From assembly GCA_963708115.1 (NCBI GenBank), contig CAVPRX010000002.1, positions 186,001 to 250,000 of the forward strand: a DNA stretch of 64,000 nt. The letters are read 5' to 3'. The position numbers and the translations under genes were made by a program. The stretch's first letter is position 1. Each line of letters opens with the position of its first letter. Below, in pieces: positions 1 to 7,637 of the stretch. The notes under the pieces are model-generated. The model was not told the origin of the DNA and made no database searches. It worked only from the letters and a program-made list of their open reading frames with translations. The DNA comes from VRUE01 sp963708115 (GTDB lineage Bacteria; Actinomycetota; Thermoleophilia; Solirubrobacterales; 70-9).

Positions 1-632
1 GGAAGGTCGGCGGCGGGGCCTATGAGCCGGCCGTTGCCGAGGCGGTGGCGCGGCGTCAAGCAGGGGAGTTCCTTGCGGCCATCGCAGCCCGCCTGCGCGA
101 TTTCGCCACGGAGCGCGGGCACCGTGGCCTGATCGTCTTCGCGATCGATACGGAGCTGCTCGGGCACTGGTGGTCGGAGGGCGTGATCTGGTTGCGCGAA
201 GTGCTCTCCGGTGCTGCGGCGGCCGGCGTCCGTCTGCTCACCGCGCCGCAGGCTCTGGCCGAGCACGAGCCCGTCCAACGGCCCTTGGCCGCCTCGACTT
301 GGGGCGAGCAGAAGGACCTGCGGACGTGGGACTCGCCGCCGGTCGCCGACCTCGCCTGGGGCGCCCGGCGACTCGAGCTTCGAGTGCTGCGGGCGCTCGC
401 CCAAGGCCTGCGCGGGCCCGCGGCGCTGCGGGCTGCACGCGAGCTCCTCTCCGTTCAGGCAAGCGACTGGGCCTTTCTCGACAAGCGCGGTCAGGCGGGC
501 GACTATCCCTTCCGCCGAGTTACCGATCACTCCGAGGCGTTGCTGGAGGCCATAGACTCTGCCGTCAGCAGCGACCCGCGTATGCGAGCACTAGCCCCGG
601 ACCTGAGCCTCGCTCCCCTGTTGGAGCCCTAG
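1..632 (+). CDS. GH57 alpha-glucan branching enzyme-like protein, C-terminal part (5' truncated by window edge)
   Basis: The frame is open from base 3 to the TAG at 630-632, so the N-terminus lies outside the window; an internal GTG at 45 is not the true start. The sequence FAIDTELLGHWWSEG is typical of the C-terminal half of GH57/DUF1957 proteins, which include 1,4-alpha-glucan branching enzymes that transfer glucan chains in the cytoplasm. A helical C-terminal domain follows. The next gene, 12 bases on, is a GT4 glycogen-synthase-like enzyme, which supports a role in glycogen or maltodextrin synthesis. Amylase-type GH57 activity cannot be excluded without the missing N-terminal nucleophile region. 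Confidence 0.75.
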   Translation, partial: KVGGGAYEPAVAEAVARRQAGEFLAAIAARLRDFATERGHRGLIVFAIDTELLGHWWSEGVIWLREVLSGAAAAGVRLLTAPQALAEHEPVQRPLAASTWGEQKDLRTWDSPPVADLAWGARRLELRVLRALAQGLRGPAALRAARELLSVQASDWAFLDKRGQAGDYPFRRVTDHSEALLEAIDSAVSSDPRMRALAPDLSLAPLLEP

Positions 633-644
633 CCAAAGCTTCCG

Positions 645-1838
645 ATGACTCGCGTGCTGATCCTCTCCTGGGAGTACCCGCCGCTGATCGAGGGCGGCCT
701 GGCGCGGCATGTGCGCAAGCTCTCCGAGGCTCTGGTCGAGCGCGACGTCGAGGTCCACGTGCTCACCCGTGGTGGCGAGGAGTCGCCGGCCGAAGAGCGT
801 CGCGGTGGTGTCCATATCCACCGCATCCGCGAGCCGCAGCGCCCCACAGAGCTGGGCGAGTTCGTCGCCTGGGTCGAGCGGATGAACTCCGACATGCTCG
901 CCGCCGGGGTCGAGCTCGGCGACCGCTACAGCTTCGATCTCGTGCATGGCCATGATTGGCTGGTCGCCAACGCTTGCGACCACCTGGCGAAGCGCTTCGA
1001 GGCGCCGCTGGTGACGACGATCCACGCCACCGAGCACGGCCGCCACCAGGGCTGGGTCGACAAGCATCCGCAGAGCTACATCCACGGGGTCGAGCGCTGG
1101 ATCACCAACCGCTCGGAGCGCACGATCGCCTGCTCGCACTACATGCGCGAGCAGATCGTCGACATCTTCGGAGTCGAGGAGGAACGGGTCAGCGTCATCC
1201 CCAACGGCATCGACCCCGACGATCTCCCGGTCCAGGACCCGGCCGAGCTGAAGCGCATGCGGGCCGAGTTCGCGGCGCCCGAGGAGAAGCTGGTGCTACT
1301 GATCGGGCGGCTGGTCTACGAGAAGGGCTTCCAGCTTGCCCTGGAGGCGATGCCGCGGGTGATCGAGGAGGCGCCGGGAACGCGCTTCCTGGTCGCCGGC
1401 TCTGGCACCCACGAGGAGGAGCTGCACCGCCAGGCGCAGGAGCTGGGCCTGATGGAGCACGGCACATTCCTCGGTTGGATAGGCGACGACGTCCTCCACT
1501 CGCTCTACCGGATCGCCGACCTGACCGTGGTGCCCTCGATCTATGAGCCCTTCGGGCTGGTCGCGCTGGAGGCGATGGCCTCTGAATGCCCCTGCATCGT
1601 CGCCGACACCGGCGGCCTGCGCGAGGTCGTCCCGCACGAGGACGTCGGCCTGCGCTTCCGCTCAGACGACCCCGAAGCCCTCGCCGAGGTCGCGATCCGC
1701 GTGCTGCGCGACGATGAGCTAGGCCAGAGCCTCGTCGCCGAAGCCTACGAGCACCTGCGTCGTTTCGACTGGGGCGACGTCGCCGAGCAGACCGCCGCTG
1801 TCTACGCCGAACTAGCCGGCGACCCAAGCCCGGCCTAA
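645..1838 (+). CDS. Glycosyltransferase family 4, glycogen-synthase-like
   Basis: A 397-residue GT-B glycosyltransferase. The N-terminal domain begins TRVLILSWEYPPLIEGGLAR, the sugar-nucleotide/acceptor loop seen in GlgA-like and other GT4 enzymes. The C-terminal domain has a phosphate-binding stretch (IGRLVYEKGFQLALEA) and the EPFGLVALEAMA motif, which carries the E-x7-E retaining signature. It probably extends an alpha-glucan from ADP- or UDP-glucose. It lies 12 bases after a GH57 branching-enzyme-like gene, so the two are probably cotranscribed. The stop codon sits exactly at the left edge of a palindromic insertion-like element. Confidence 0.85.
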   Translation: MTRVLILSWEYPPLIEGGLARHVRKLSEALVERDVEVHVLTRGGEESPAEERRGGVHIHRIREPQRPTELGEFVAWVERMNSDMLAAGVELGDRYSFDLVHGHDWLVANACDHLAKRFEAPLVTTIHATEHGRHQGWVDKHPQSYIHGVERWITNRSERTIACSHYMREQIVDIFGVEEERVSVIPNGIDPDDLPVQDPAELKRMRAEFAAPEEKLVLLIGRLVYEKGFQLALEAMPRVIEEAPGTRFLVAGSGTHEEELHRQAQELGLMEHGTFLGWIGDDVLHSLYRIADLTVVPSIYEPFGLVALEAMASECPCIVADTGGLREVVPHEDVGLRFRSDDPEALAEVAIRVLRDDELGQSLVAEAYEHLRRFDWGDVAEQTAAVYAELAGDPSPA

Positions 1839-2000
1839 GAGCCTGTCTCATAACCTCCGCGCGCGCCTGGCGGCACCGGACACTTCGCGGGGCGGCGTCC
1901 TCGGTCGGCCAAATAGCCTTGGCTATTAGGCCTCCCTGCGTCCTACCCCCGCTCGGTCCGGCACTCGCCAGTCGCACACGCAGGTTATGAGACAGGCTCT
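1838..2000. mobile_element. MITE-like palindromic element, family A copy 1
   Basis: Perfect 19-base inverted termini (AGAGCCTGTCTCATAACCT at 1838-1856 and its complement at 1982-2000) enclose about 125 bases. If the termini are read as beginning GAGCCTG, both sides are flanked by TAA, consistent with a 3-bp target duplication formed on the stop codon of the preceding gene. Inside are secondary complementary blocks (CTGGCG/CGCCAG, CCGGAC/GTCCGG) and a central AATAGCC-TT-GGCTATT hairpin. The block GTCCTCGGTCGGC ... CCTCCCTGCGTCC recurs at 14034-14153 (reversed) and 14889-15007. Ends of this type resemble IS5-group termini, but no transposase is present. It lies between two convergent genes and could also terminate transcription. 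Confidence 0.7.
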
Positions 2001-2024
2001 AAAGCGCCCGCAGGACTCCCGCGG

Positions 2025-2303
2025 CTAGTTCGACTGTGGATCGCCCTTGGGGGCGATCGAGAAGCTGCCGCTTGTCGTGTTGCCCGGCGTCCACTCGATG
2101 CCTTCGATCAGTTCGACCGGCTGGATCTGCAGGGCGCTGGAGATTTTGATCAGCGTGTCGATGCGGGGGACACGGGCGCCGCGCTCGAGCAGGCCGATCT
2201 CGGTCCGGTGCAGCGATGAGCGCAGGCCAAGCTCTTCCTGGGACAGGTTGGCGCGCCGCCGGCATCGGCGCAGGTTCTCGCCGAAGCGTCGGGCGACGTC
2301 CAT
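2025..2303 (-). CDS. XRE-family helix-turn-helix regulator
   Basis: A 92-residue protein that is almost entirely one lambda-repressor-like HTH domain (residues about 8-63: FGENLRRCRRRANLSQEELG, then a recognition helix around SSLHRTEIGLLERG). The short C-terminal tail has no recognisable sensor domain. It should bind DNA as a dimer; the target is unknown. It is transcribed in the same direction as the upstream acyltransferase but 161 bases away, so it probably has its own promoter. The family assignment is firm and the function is not. Confidence 0.85.
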   Translation of the reverse strand: MDVARRFGENLRRCRRRANLSQEELGLRSSLHRTEIGLLERGARVPRIDTLIKISSALQIQPVELIEGIEWTPGNTTSGSFSIAPKGDPQSN

Positions 2304-2464
2304 CGCCGGGATTCTCTTGTCTGCGAGCTGCAGTATCTACAGCCGCCAATCGGGAGAAGCCGAGTCTCTGCGATGGAGGTTCATTGTGTCACAGACAATA
2401 GCCCGCGTCTTCGACGTAAAACCTCGCAGGTGAAAGCTACTCTTGAGCTCGGCGCTCGACCGGC
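2304..2464. other. Intergenic region without a recognisable gene
   Basis: These 161 bases separate the acyltransferase stop from the XRE start. They are less GC-rich than the flanks, as expected for the XRE promoter. No convincing coding frame or strong palindrome is seen. Confidence 0.4.
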
Positions 2465-3118
2465 TCAATCAGGCCGCGGGAGCGTGGTCCAGGCCTCTGG
2501 GTCGGGCTCGACCGGATTGGGCCAGCGCAGCTGCTCCGGGGCGTCGCGCATGCGCACGATCCGGGCCGGGACGCCGGCGACGACGGCGTTGGCAGGCACG
2601 TCCTTGGTGACGACCGAGTTGGTGCCGACGATCGAGTTGTCGCCGACGCTGACGCCGCGCAGGATGCAGGCGCCGTAGCCGATCCAGACGTTGGAGCCGA
2701 CCTCGACCTCGCGGGTGTAGATGCCCTGTTGGCGGATCGGTCGCTCGACCTCGACCACGCCGTGATCGAAGTCGATGAACATCGCCCGGTCGGCGATCAC
2801 GCACTGCTCGCCGATCCGCACCCGCTTGTAAGCGGAGATCGTGCATTCCTGTCCCATCACGGTCTTGGCGCCGATCTCGACCACGCCCTCGTGGCAGCGG
2901 ATCTTGGTCCCGTGGCCGATCCAGACGAAGCGACCGAAATCGACCCGCCCCTTGCGCCCTATCTCGAGTTCGAGACGTGGGCCGAGGAAGAGCAGCCCGT
3001 CGGTGCGCCAGCGCCAGCCGGCGCGGGTCAGGAAGCGGCGCCACAGGTAGCGCAGCGCGAGCAGCGCGTAGCCCGGCGTCAGCATGCCGTTGCGGGCGCA
3101 GAAGCGGAGGAAGCGAAT
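2465..3118 (-). CDS. Left-handed beta-helix (hexapeptide repeat) acyltransferase
   Basis: The body has the repeating [IV]-G-x4 pattern of a left-handed beta-helix: IGHGTKIRCHEGVVEIGAKT, IGEQCVIADRAMFIDFDHGV, VGSNVWIGYGACILRGVSVG, ending NSVVTKDVPANAVVAGVPAR. That is the layout of O-acetyltransferases (maltose/galactoside acetyltransferase, WbbJ type), which move an acetyl group from acetyl-CoA to a sugar hydroxyl. I choose the GTG at 3118 (217 residues). The ATG at 3178 would overlap the divergent meaB start by 28 bases, and an ATG at 3085 is also possible. The acceptor is unknown, but surface-glycan genes elsewhere in the window make a sugar plausible. Confidence 0.8.
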   Translation of the reverse strand: MRFLRFCARNGMLTPGYALLALRYLWRRFLTRAGWRWRTDGLLFLGPRLELEIGRKGRVDFGRFVWIGHGTKIRCHEGVVEIGAKTVMGQECTISAYKRVRIGEQCVIADRAMFIDFDHGVVEVERPIRQQGIYTREVEVGSNVWIGYGACILRGVSVGDNSIVGTNSVVTKDVPANAVVAGVPARIVRMRDAPEQLRWPNPVEPDPEAWTTLPRPD

Positions 3119-3150
3119 CACGGCCGCGGGAACTCTAGACTGGCGCAGCC

Positions 3151-4113
3151 ATGCCCGACGCCGCCAAATCCGCGCCACTCGCCGAGCGCCTCGTCGCCGG
3201 CGACAAGCGGGCGCTGGCGCGGGCGATAACGCTGATCGAGTCCGACGACCCGGCGGGCTGGGAGTTGGTGCGGGAGGTCTACCCGCGCACCGGCAAGGCG
3301 CGGATCGTCGGCTTCACCGGACCGCCCGGCGTCGGCAAGAGCACCCTGATCGGTGCGCTCACCGCCGAGCTGCGCAAGGCCGAGCGCCAGGTCGCGGTGC
3401 TCTCGATCGATCCCTCCAGCCCCTTCACCCACGGCGCCCTGCTCGGCGACCGCATCCGCCTCTCCGATCACTTCCTCGATTCGGGTGTCTTCATCCGCTC
3501 GATGGCCTCGCGCGGTGCGCTCGGCGGCCTCTCGGAGGCGGCGCTGCAGGTCGCGCTGGCGATGGACGCCGCCGGCAAGGACGACGTGCTGATCGAGACG
3601 GTCGGCGTCGGCCAGGCCGAGATCGACATCGTCGACCACGCCGACACGATCGTGTTGGCGCTGATGCCGGGGTCCGGCGACTCGATCCAGGCGCTGAAGG
3701 CGGGGGTGATGGAGATTCCCGACGTGATCGTGGTCAACAAGGCCGACCACCCGATGACCGACACGATGGTGCGCGAGGTCCGCGGCGTACTTGCCCTCTC
3801 GCATCATCCCGGCGAGTGGCAGGTGCCGATCCTGCGCACCGAGGCGGCGCGCGGCGAGGGAGTCGAGGAGCTGGCGACGAAGATCGACGAGCACCGGGCC
3901 CACATCGAGGCGGAGGGCACGCTGGAGCAGCGCCGCGCCCGCAATCTGCGCAACGAGGTGCTGGGGATCGCGACCTCGCGCACGCGGCGCCGCATGGAGG
4001 CGACCGCCGCCGCCGACCCCGAGACGGCAGCGCTGCTGGAGCGGGTCGTGCGCCGTGAGCTCGACCCGGCAAGCGCGGCGAGCGAGCTGATGGAGCGGCA
4101 GTCCGGTGAGTGA
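3151..4113 (+). CDS. meaB: Methylmalonyl-CoA mutase-associated GTPase MeaB
   Basis: A 320-residue G3E-type P-loop GTPase. Walker A is GPPGVGKST at residues 57-65, ETVGVGQ is the switch/Walker-B region, and NKADH gives base specificity. Proteins of this type (MeaB/ArgK) act as chaperones that gate B12 loading and protect adenosylcobalamin-dependent acyl-CoA mutases. The matching mutase subunits lie 12 and 14.5 kb downstream (15025-16646 and 17713-18141). Its stop overlaps the start of the next gene by 8 bases, indicating translational coupling. The older annotation as an arginine/ornithine transport ATPase is probably wrong. Confidence 0.93.
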   Translation: MPDAAKSAPLAERLVAGDKRALARAITLIESDDPAGWELVREVYPRTGKARIVGFTGPPGVGKSTLIGALTAELRKAERQVAVLSIDPSSPFTHGALLGDRIRLSDHFLDSGVFIRSMASRGALGGLSEAALQVALAMDAAGKDDVLIETVGVGQAEIDIVDHADTIVLALMPGSGDSIQALKAGVMEIPDVIVVNKADHPMTDTMVREVRGVLALSHHPGEWQVPILRTEAARGEGVEELATKIDEHRAHIEAEGTLEQRRARNLRNEVLGIATSRTRRRMEATAAADPETAALLERVVRRELDPASAASELMERQSGE

Positions 4114-4510
4114 GGCGGGGGCGCTGCCGAGCCTCGCCGAGGCGCTCGGCTGGAGCGGATTCGAGCTTGACGACAGCGGCGGCAAGGCCGTCGGCCGGGT
4201 CGAGGGGGCATATGCCGACTCGGAGGCGGGCAACCCGGTCTGGCTGGTTGTAGTCACCGGTCGCCGGCGTCGCGCCAAGACGATCGTCGTTCCCCTGCGC
4301 GAGTGCGCGGCGATGCCGGGGCGCGTCTGGACCGCCCAGGAGCGCGACACGATTCTCCGCGCGCCCACAGTCGACCCGTCGCGGCCGCTGCTGCGCGAGC
4401 ACGAGGTGGCGATCTGCGGCCACTACGGAGTCGGCGAGCAGCTCGGTCGCCATGCCGAAGTCGCCGGCCGGGCCGAGGGTGCGGTTACCGCCCAGCCCGC
4501 GTCCGGCTGA
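4106..4510 (+). CDS. Small PRC-barrel-like protein of unknown role
   Basis: A 134-residue protein starting with GTG inside the end of meaB (8-base overlap). The N-terminal 100 residues (DDSGGKAVGRVEGAYADSEA, NPVWLVVVTGRRRRAKTIVV, then an acidic VDPSRPLLREHEVAI segment) resemble a PRC-barrel, a small beta-barrel with regulatory or adaptor roles. No catalytic motif or membrane segment is visible. Coupling to meaB suggests coexpression, but the fold is not specific enough to name a function. The C-terminal 30 residues are low-complexity Ala/Gly. Confidence 0.6.
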   Translation: MSEAGALPSLAEALGWSGFELDDSGGKAVGRVEGAYADSEAGNPVWLVVVTGRRRRAKTIVVPLRECAAMPGRVWTAQERDTILRAPTVDPSRPLLREHEVAICGHYGVGEQLGRHAEVAGRAEGAVTAQPASG

Positions 4511-4559
4511 ACCGATCGAGGTCACCTCTTCGTAAGCAAGGGGTGGAAGAGTTGAGCGC

Positions 4560-6320
4560 ATGGTCCTGCTGATCCTTTTCGGATTCGTCGCGGGCGCGGC
4601 CACCGCGCTCTCTCCTTGCGTGCTCCCGGTGCTGCCGATTGCGCTCTCCGCGGGCGCGACCGGGGGGCGCCGCCGCCCACTCGGCATCGTCGCCGGCCTC
4701 GCCATCTCCTTCACCTTCGCCACCGTCGCCCTGGTCTACGTGATCTCGGCTCTCGGCCTGCCCAACGACCTGCTGCGCAAGCTGGCGATCCTCGTCCTGC
4801 TCGGTTTCGGTATCTCGCTGATGATCCCGCCGCTCGCCGCCCGGCTCGAGGCCGGGCTCAGCCGCTTCGCGGGCATGGTCGGTGGGCCGCGCAGCGGCGG
4901 CGACGGCTTCTGGTCGGGAGTCGCCGTCGGGGGCAGCCTCGGGTTCGTCTACGCGCCCTGCGCGGGTCCGATCCTCGCCGGGGTGATCACCGTCTCGGCC
5001 TCGCAATCGTTCACGGCGGGCCGGCTCGCGGTGGCGCTCAGCTACGGCATCGGCTCGGCCGTCGTCCTCTACTTCCTGATGCTGGGTGGGCGCCGCGTCA
5101 TCGCCCCGCTCGCCCGCCGTGGCGTCGGCCTGCAGGTCGCCATGGGCGCGGTGATGGTCGTCGTGGCCCTGGCGATGCTGCGCAACTACGACGTCAGATT
5201 CCAGAACAGGATCGCAAGCGATCTGCCCAGCTTCCTGGTCAATCCCTCGAAGCCCTTGGAGGACACCGCGGCCGCCCACGATGCCATCGCGGAAGTGCGG
5301 GGATCGAGTGGGGGGCTGGGCGAAGCGGTGGCGGAAGCGGCGCCGATGCCCGAAGCCACCGGTCCGGGCCCCGCTTCGGGCCTGCCGGTGTACGGCAAGG
5401 CGCCCGAATTCGTCGACAACCAGCAGTGGTTCAACACGCCGGGCGACCGGCCGCTGACGCTGCGCTCGCTGCGCGGGCGGGTGGTCCTGGTCGACTTCTG
5501 GACCTACAGCTGCATCAACTGCCTGCGCACGCTTCCCTACCTGACCGCTTGGGACAAGCGCTATCGCAAGGACGGCCTGACGATCGTCGGCGTCCACTCG
5601 CCGGAGTTCCCCTTCGAGAAAGAGGCGAGCAACGTCGAAGAAGCGATCGAGCGCAACGGAATCGAGTATCCGATTGCACAGGACAACGAACTGGCGACCT
5701 GGAGCGCCTATGGCAACCAGTACTGGCCCTCCGAGTACTTCATCGACGCCCGGGGGAGGGTCCGCTTCGCCCATTTCGGCGAGGGCGAATACGGCGAGAA
5801 AGAAAAGGTGATCCGCGAGCTGCTCGCCGAAGCGGGGAAGGCGCCGAAGCATGCCCCCGCGCGCATCAAAGCGGTAGCCCCGTCGCCCACGGTGACCACT
5901 CCCGAGACCTATCTCGGCGCGGCCCGTGCCGAACGCTTCGTCAATCCGATGCTCTCGCCCGGTAGCCACGACTTCGGCAACCCCGAGTCGCCCCCGGCCA
6001 ACGAATTCGCCTACCGGGGCAGATGGAGAATCACCCTCGATTCGGCAACGGCGGAACACAGTGCGGCGCTGGATCTCTCCTTCGGGGCGCGGCGCGTCTA
6101 TCTGGTGCTGGGCTCCCCCGGGCACAGCCGCCGAATGCGGGTGCTGCTCGACGGCCGCCCGATCCCGGACAGCCTTGCCGGGTCCGATGTCCACAACGGC
6201 GTCGTCACGATCTCTTCGCAGCGGCTCTATAACCTCGTCGACCTGCCCAGGGTCGAGAACCGCACGCTTCGCCTGATCCCCGAAGCTGGCATCAGCGGCT
6301 ACGCCTTCACCTTCGGCTAA
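4560..6320 (+). CDS. dipZ: DipZ-type fusion: CcdA membrane domain, thioredoxin-like domain and C-terminal DipZ domain
   Basis: The 586-residue protein has three parts. Residues 1-210 are a CcdA/DsbD-type membrane domain with conserved cysteines in SPCVLPVLP near the N-terminus and APCAGPILAGV near residue 140. Residues about 275-425 are a TlpA/thioredoxin domain with active site CINC at 318-321 (FWTYSCINCLRTLPYL). The last 150 residues are the carbohydrate-binding-like domain typical of DipZ. The CcdA part should carry electrons across the membrane to the extracytoplasmic thioredoxin domain, serving disulfide reduction or cytochrome c maturation. The ATG at 4560 gives a hydrophobic N-terminus. 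A short hairpin follows the stop. Confidence 0.9.
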   Translation: MVLLILFGFVAGAATALSPCVLPVLPIALSAGATGGRRRPLGIVAGLAISFTFATVALVYVISALGLPNDLLRKLAILVLLGFGISLMIPPLAARLEAGLSRFAGMVGGPRSGGDGFWSGVAVGGSLGFVYAPCAGPILAGVITVSASQSFTAGRLAVALSYGIGSAVVLYFLMLGGRRVIAPLARRGVGLQVAMGAVMVVVALAMLRNYDVRFQNRIASDLPSFLVNPSKPLEDTAAAHDAIAEVRGSSGGLGEAVAEAAPMPEATGPGPASGLPVYGKAPEFVDNQQWFNTPGDRPLTLRSLRGRVVLVDFWTYSCINCLRTLPYLTAWDKRYRKDGLTIVGVHSPEFPFEKEASNVEEAIERNGIEYPIAQDNELATWSAYGNQYWPSEYFIDARGRVRFAHFGEGEYGEKEKVIRELLAEAGKAPKHAPARIKAVAPSPTVTTPETYLGAARAERFVNPMLSPGSHDFGNPESPPANEFAYRGRWRITLDSATAEHSAALDLSFGARRVYLVLGSPGHSRRMRVLLDGRPIPDSLAGSDVHNGVVTISSQRLYNLVDLPRVENRTLRLIPEAGISGYAFTFG

Positions 6321-6323
6321 AGC

Positions 6324-6336
6324 CCGCCGTCGGCGG
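6324..6336. terminator. Short hairpin between convergent genes
   Basis: CCGCCG-T-CGGCGG lies 3 bases after the dipZ stop and 4 bases before the end of the convergent acyl-CoA dehydrogenase gene. There is no T-tract on either strand, so it would be a weak or U-less bidirectional terminator. Confidence 0.4.
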
Positions 6337-6340
6337 TGGT

Positions 6341-7486
6341 TCAGCAGCCGAGCTGGCGGGCGATGACCATCTGCTGCACCTCGTCGGTGCCCTCGCCGAT
6401 GGTGAGGATCTTGGCGTCGCGGTAGAAGCGGCAGACGGGGTACTCCTCGATGTAGCCGTAGCCGCCGTGGATCTGCACCGCCTCCTCGGTCGCGCGTACG
6501 GCGAGGCGACCGGTGATCAGCTTTGCCTGTGCCGCAGTGAGGGTGAACGACTGGCCGGCGTCCTTCTCTAGCGCGGCGCGCCAGGTGAGCAGGCGGGCGG
6601 CCTCGATCTGTGCCGAGAGATCGGCGATCTTTGCCTGGATCGACTGGAATTTGGCGATCGGCTGGCCGAAGGCGCGCCGCTCTTTGGCGTAGGAGATCGC
6701 CTCGTCGAGGGCGCCCTGAGCGAGCCCCACGCCCATCGCGGCGACGCCGATGCGGCCGCCGTCGAGGATGTGGAGGAAGTTCTTGAAGCCGTCGCCGCGG
6801 CGGCCGAGCAGGTTGCTCTCGGGGACGCGGCAGCCCTCGAAGCTGAGCGGTCGGGTGTCGGACGCGTTCCAGCCCATCTTGCGGTAGGGCTCGCCGGCCT
6901 CATAGCCGGGCGTCCCGTTGGGGACGATCAAGTTGGAGATCTCTTTGCGTCCGTCTGACTCGCCCGTGACCGCGGTGATCGAGACGCAGCCGGAGATGTC
7001 GGTGCCGGAGTTGGTGATGAACTGCTTGGCGCCGTCGATCGTCCACTCGCCGTCGGCGAGCTTTGCCTGGGTGCGGACGTTGCCGGCGTCGGACCCGGCC
7101 TCGGGCTCGGTCAGCCCGAACGAGGCGAGCTTCTTGCCGCTGCAGAGGACGGGCAGCCACTCGTCCTTCTGCTCGTCCGACCCCCAGAGGTAGATCGGCA
7201 TCGTGCCGAGCGACGTGTGCGCCGCCATCGTGATGCAGACCGAGGAGTCGATCCGTGCCAGCTCTTCCACCGCGAGCACATAGGAGAGCGTGTCGGCCCC
7301 ACCGCCCCCGTACTCCTGAGGGAACGGAATGCCCATAAGCCCGAGCCCGCCAAGCTTCTCGACGATCTCGTAAGGGAACCGCTTTTCCCGATCCAACTCC
7401 TCGGCAACAGGCTTGACCTCCTGGAGTGCAAACTCACGCACCGTGTCTCGAAGAAGCTTTTGCTCGTCAGAGAGATCGAAGTTCAT
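6341..7486 (-). CDS. Acyl-CoA dehydrogenase
   Basis: A 381-residue FAD enzyme of the short/medium-chain acyl-CoA dehydrogenase family; about 380 residues is the usual length. Visible features are the N-terminal helical domain (DEQKLLRDTVREFA), the FAD/substrate motif FGLTEPEAGSDAGN, the IHGGYGYIEEYPVCRFYRDA segment and the C-terminal IGEGTDEVQ with the likely catalytic glutamate. It oxidises an acyl-CoA to the 2-enoyl-CoA and passes electrons to ETF; etfB/etfA are at 18250-20016. It lies downstream of an aldehyde dehydrogenase in the same direction, separated by a long palindrome. Chain-length specificity cannot be read reliably. Confidence 0.92.
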   Translation of the reverse strand: MNFDLSDEQKLLRDTVREFALQEVKPVAEELDREKRFPYEIVEKLGGLGLMGIPFPQEYGGGGADTLSYVLAVEELARIDSSVCITMAAHTSLGTMPIYLWGSDEQKDEWLPVLCSGKKLASFGLTEPEAGSDAGNVRTQAKLADGEWTIDGAKQFITNSGTDISGCVSITAVTGESDGRKEISNLIVPNGTPGYEAGEPYRKMGWNASDTRPLSFEGCRVPESNLLGRRGDGFKNFLHILDGGRIGVAAMGVGLAQGALDEAISYAKERRAFGQPIAKFQSIQAKIADLSAQIEAARLLTWRAALEKDAGQSFTLTAAQAKLITGRLAVRATEEAVQIHGGYGYIEEYPVCRFYRDAKILTIGEGTDEVQQMVIARQLGC

Positions 7487-7510
7487 GAGCAGCGCAGCCT
7501 ATTGCGCCTG

Positions 7511-7637
7511 AGGAGAAGGAGGAGGGGTGCCCGGTGGCGCAGCGGCGTCCCGTTTTTCGCACTGCTGGGTCAGCGAGAGCAGCAAGCCGCCCGGCGAAAA
7601 ACCCAGCAAGCAACCGGGCACCCCTCCTCCTTCTCCT
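7511..7637. repeat. Stop-abutting palindromic element, family C copy 1
   Basis: A perfect 24-base inverted repeat (7511-7534 and 7614-7637) encloses 79 bases. The right arm overlaps the stop codon of the upstream minus-strand aldehyde dehydrogenase, so in transcript orientation the element starts at that stop. Read on the minus strand, the interior holds TTGCTGGGTTTTTCGCC and later GCGAAAAA followed by GGACGCCGCTGC. Both blocks recur in the same order in the element at 33801-33945, although the arms differ. The arms contain GGGTGCCC. It could act as a U-less terminator or mRNA 3'-end structure; a mobile repeat is the alternative. Confidence 0.75.

Noticed and set aside
4485..6194. A 569-codon minus-strand frame opposite dipZ
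   Set aside because: Low-complexity Arg/Asp-rich translation with no motif; dipZ on the other strand is certain.
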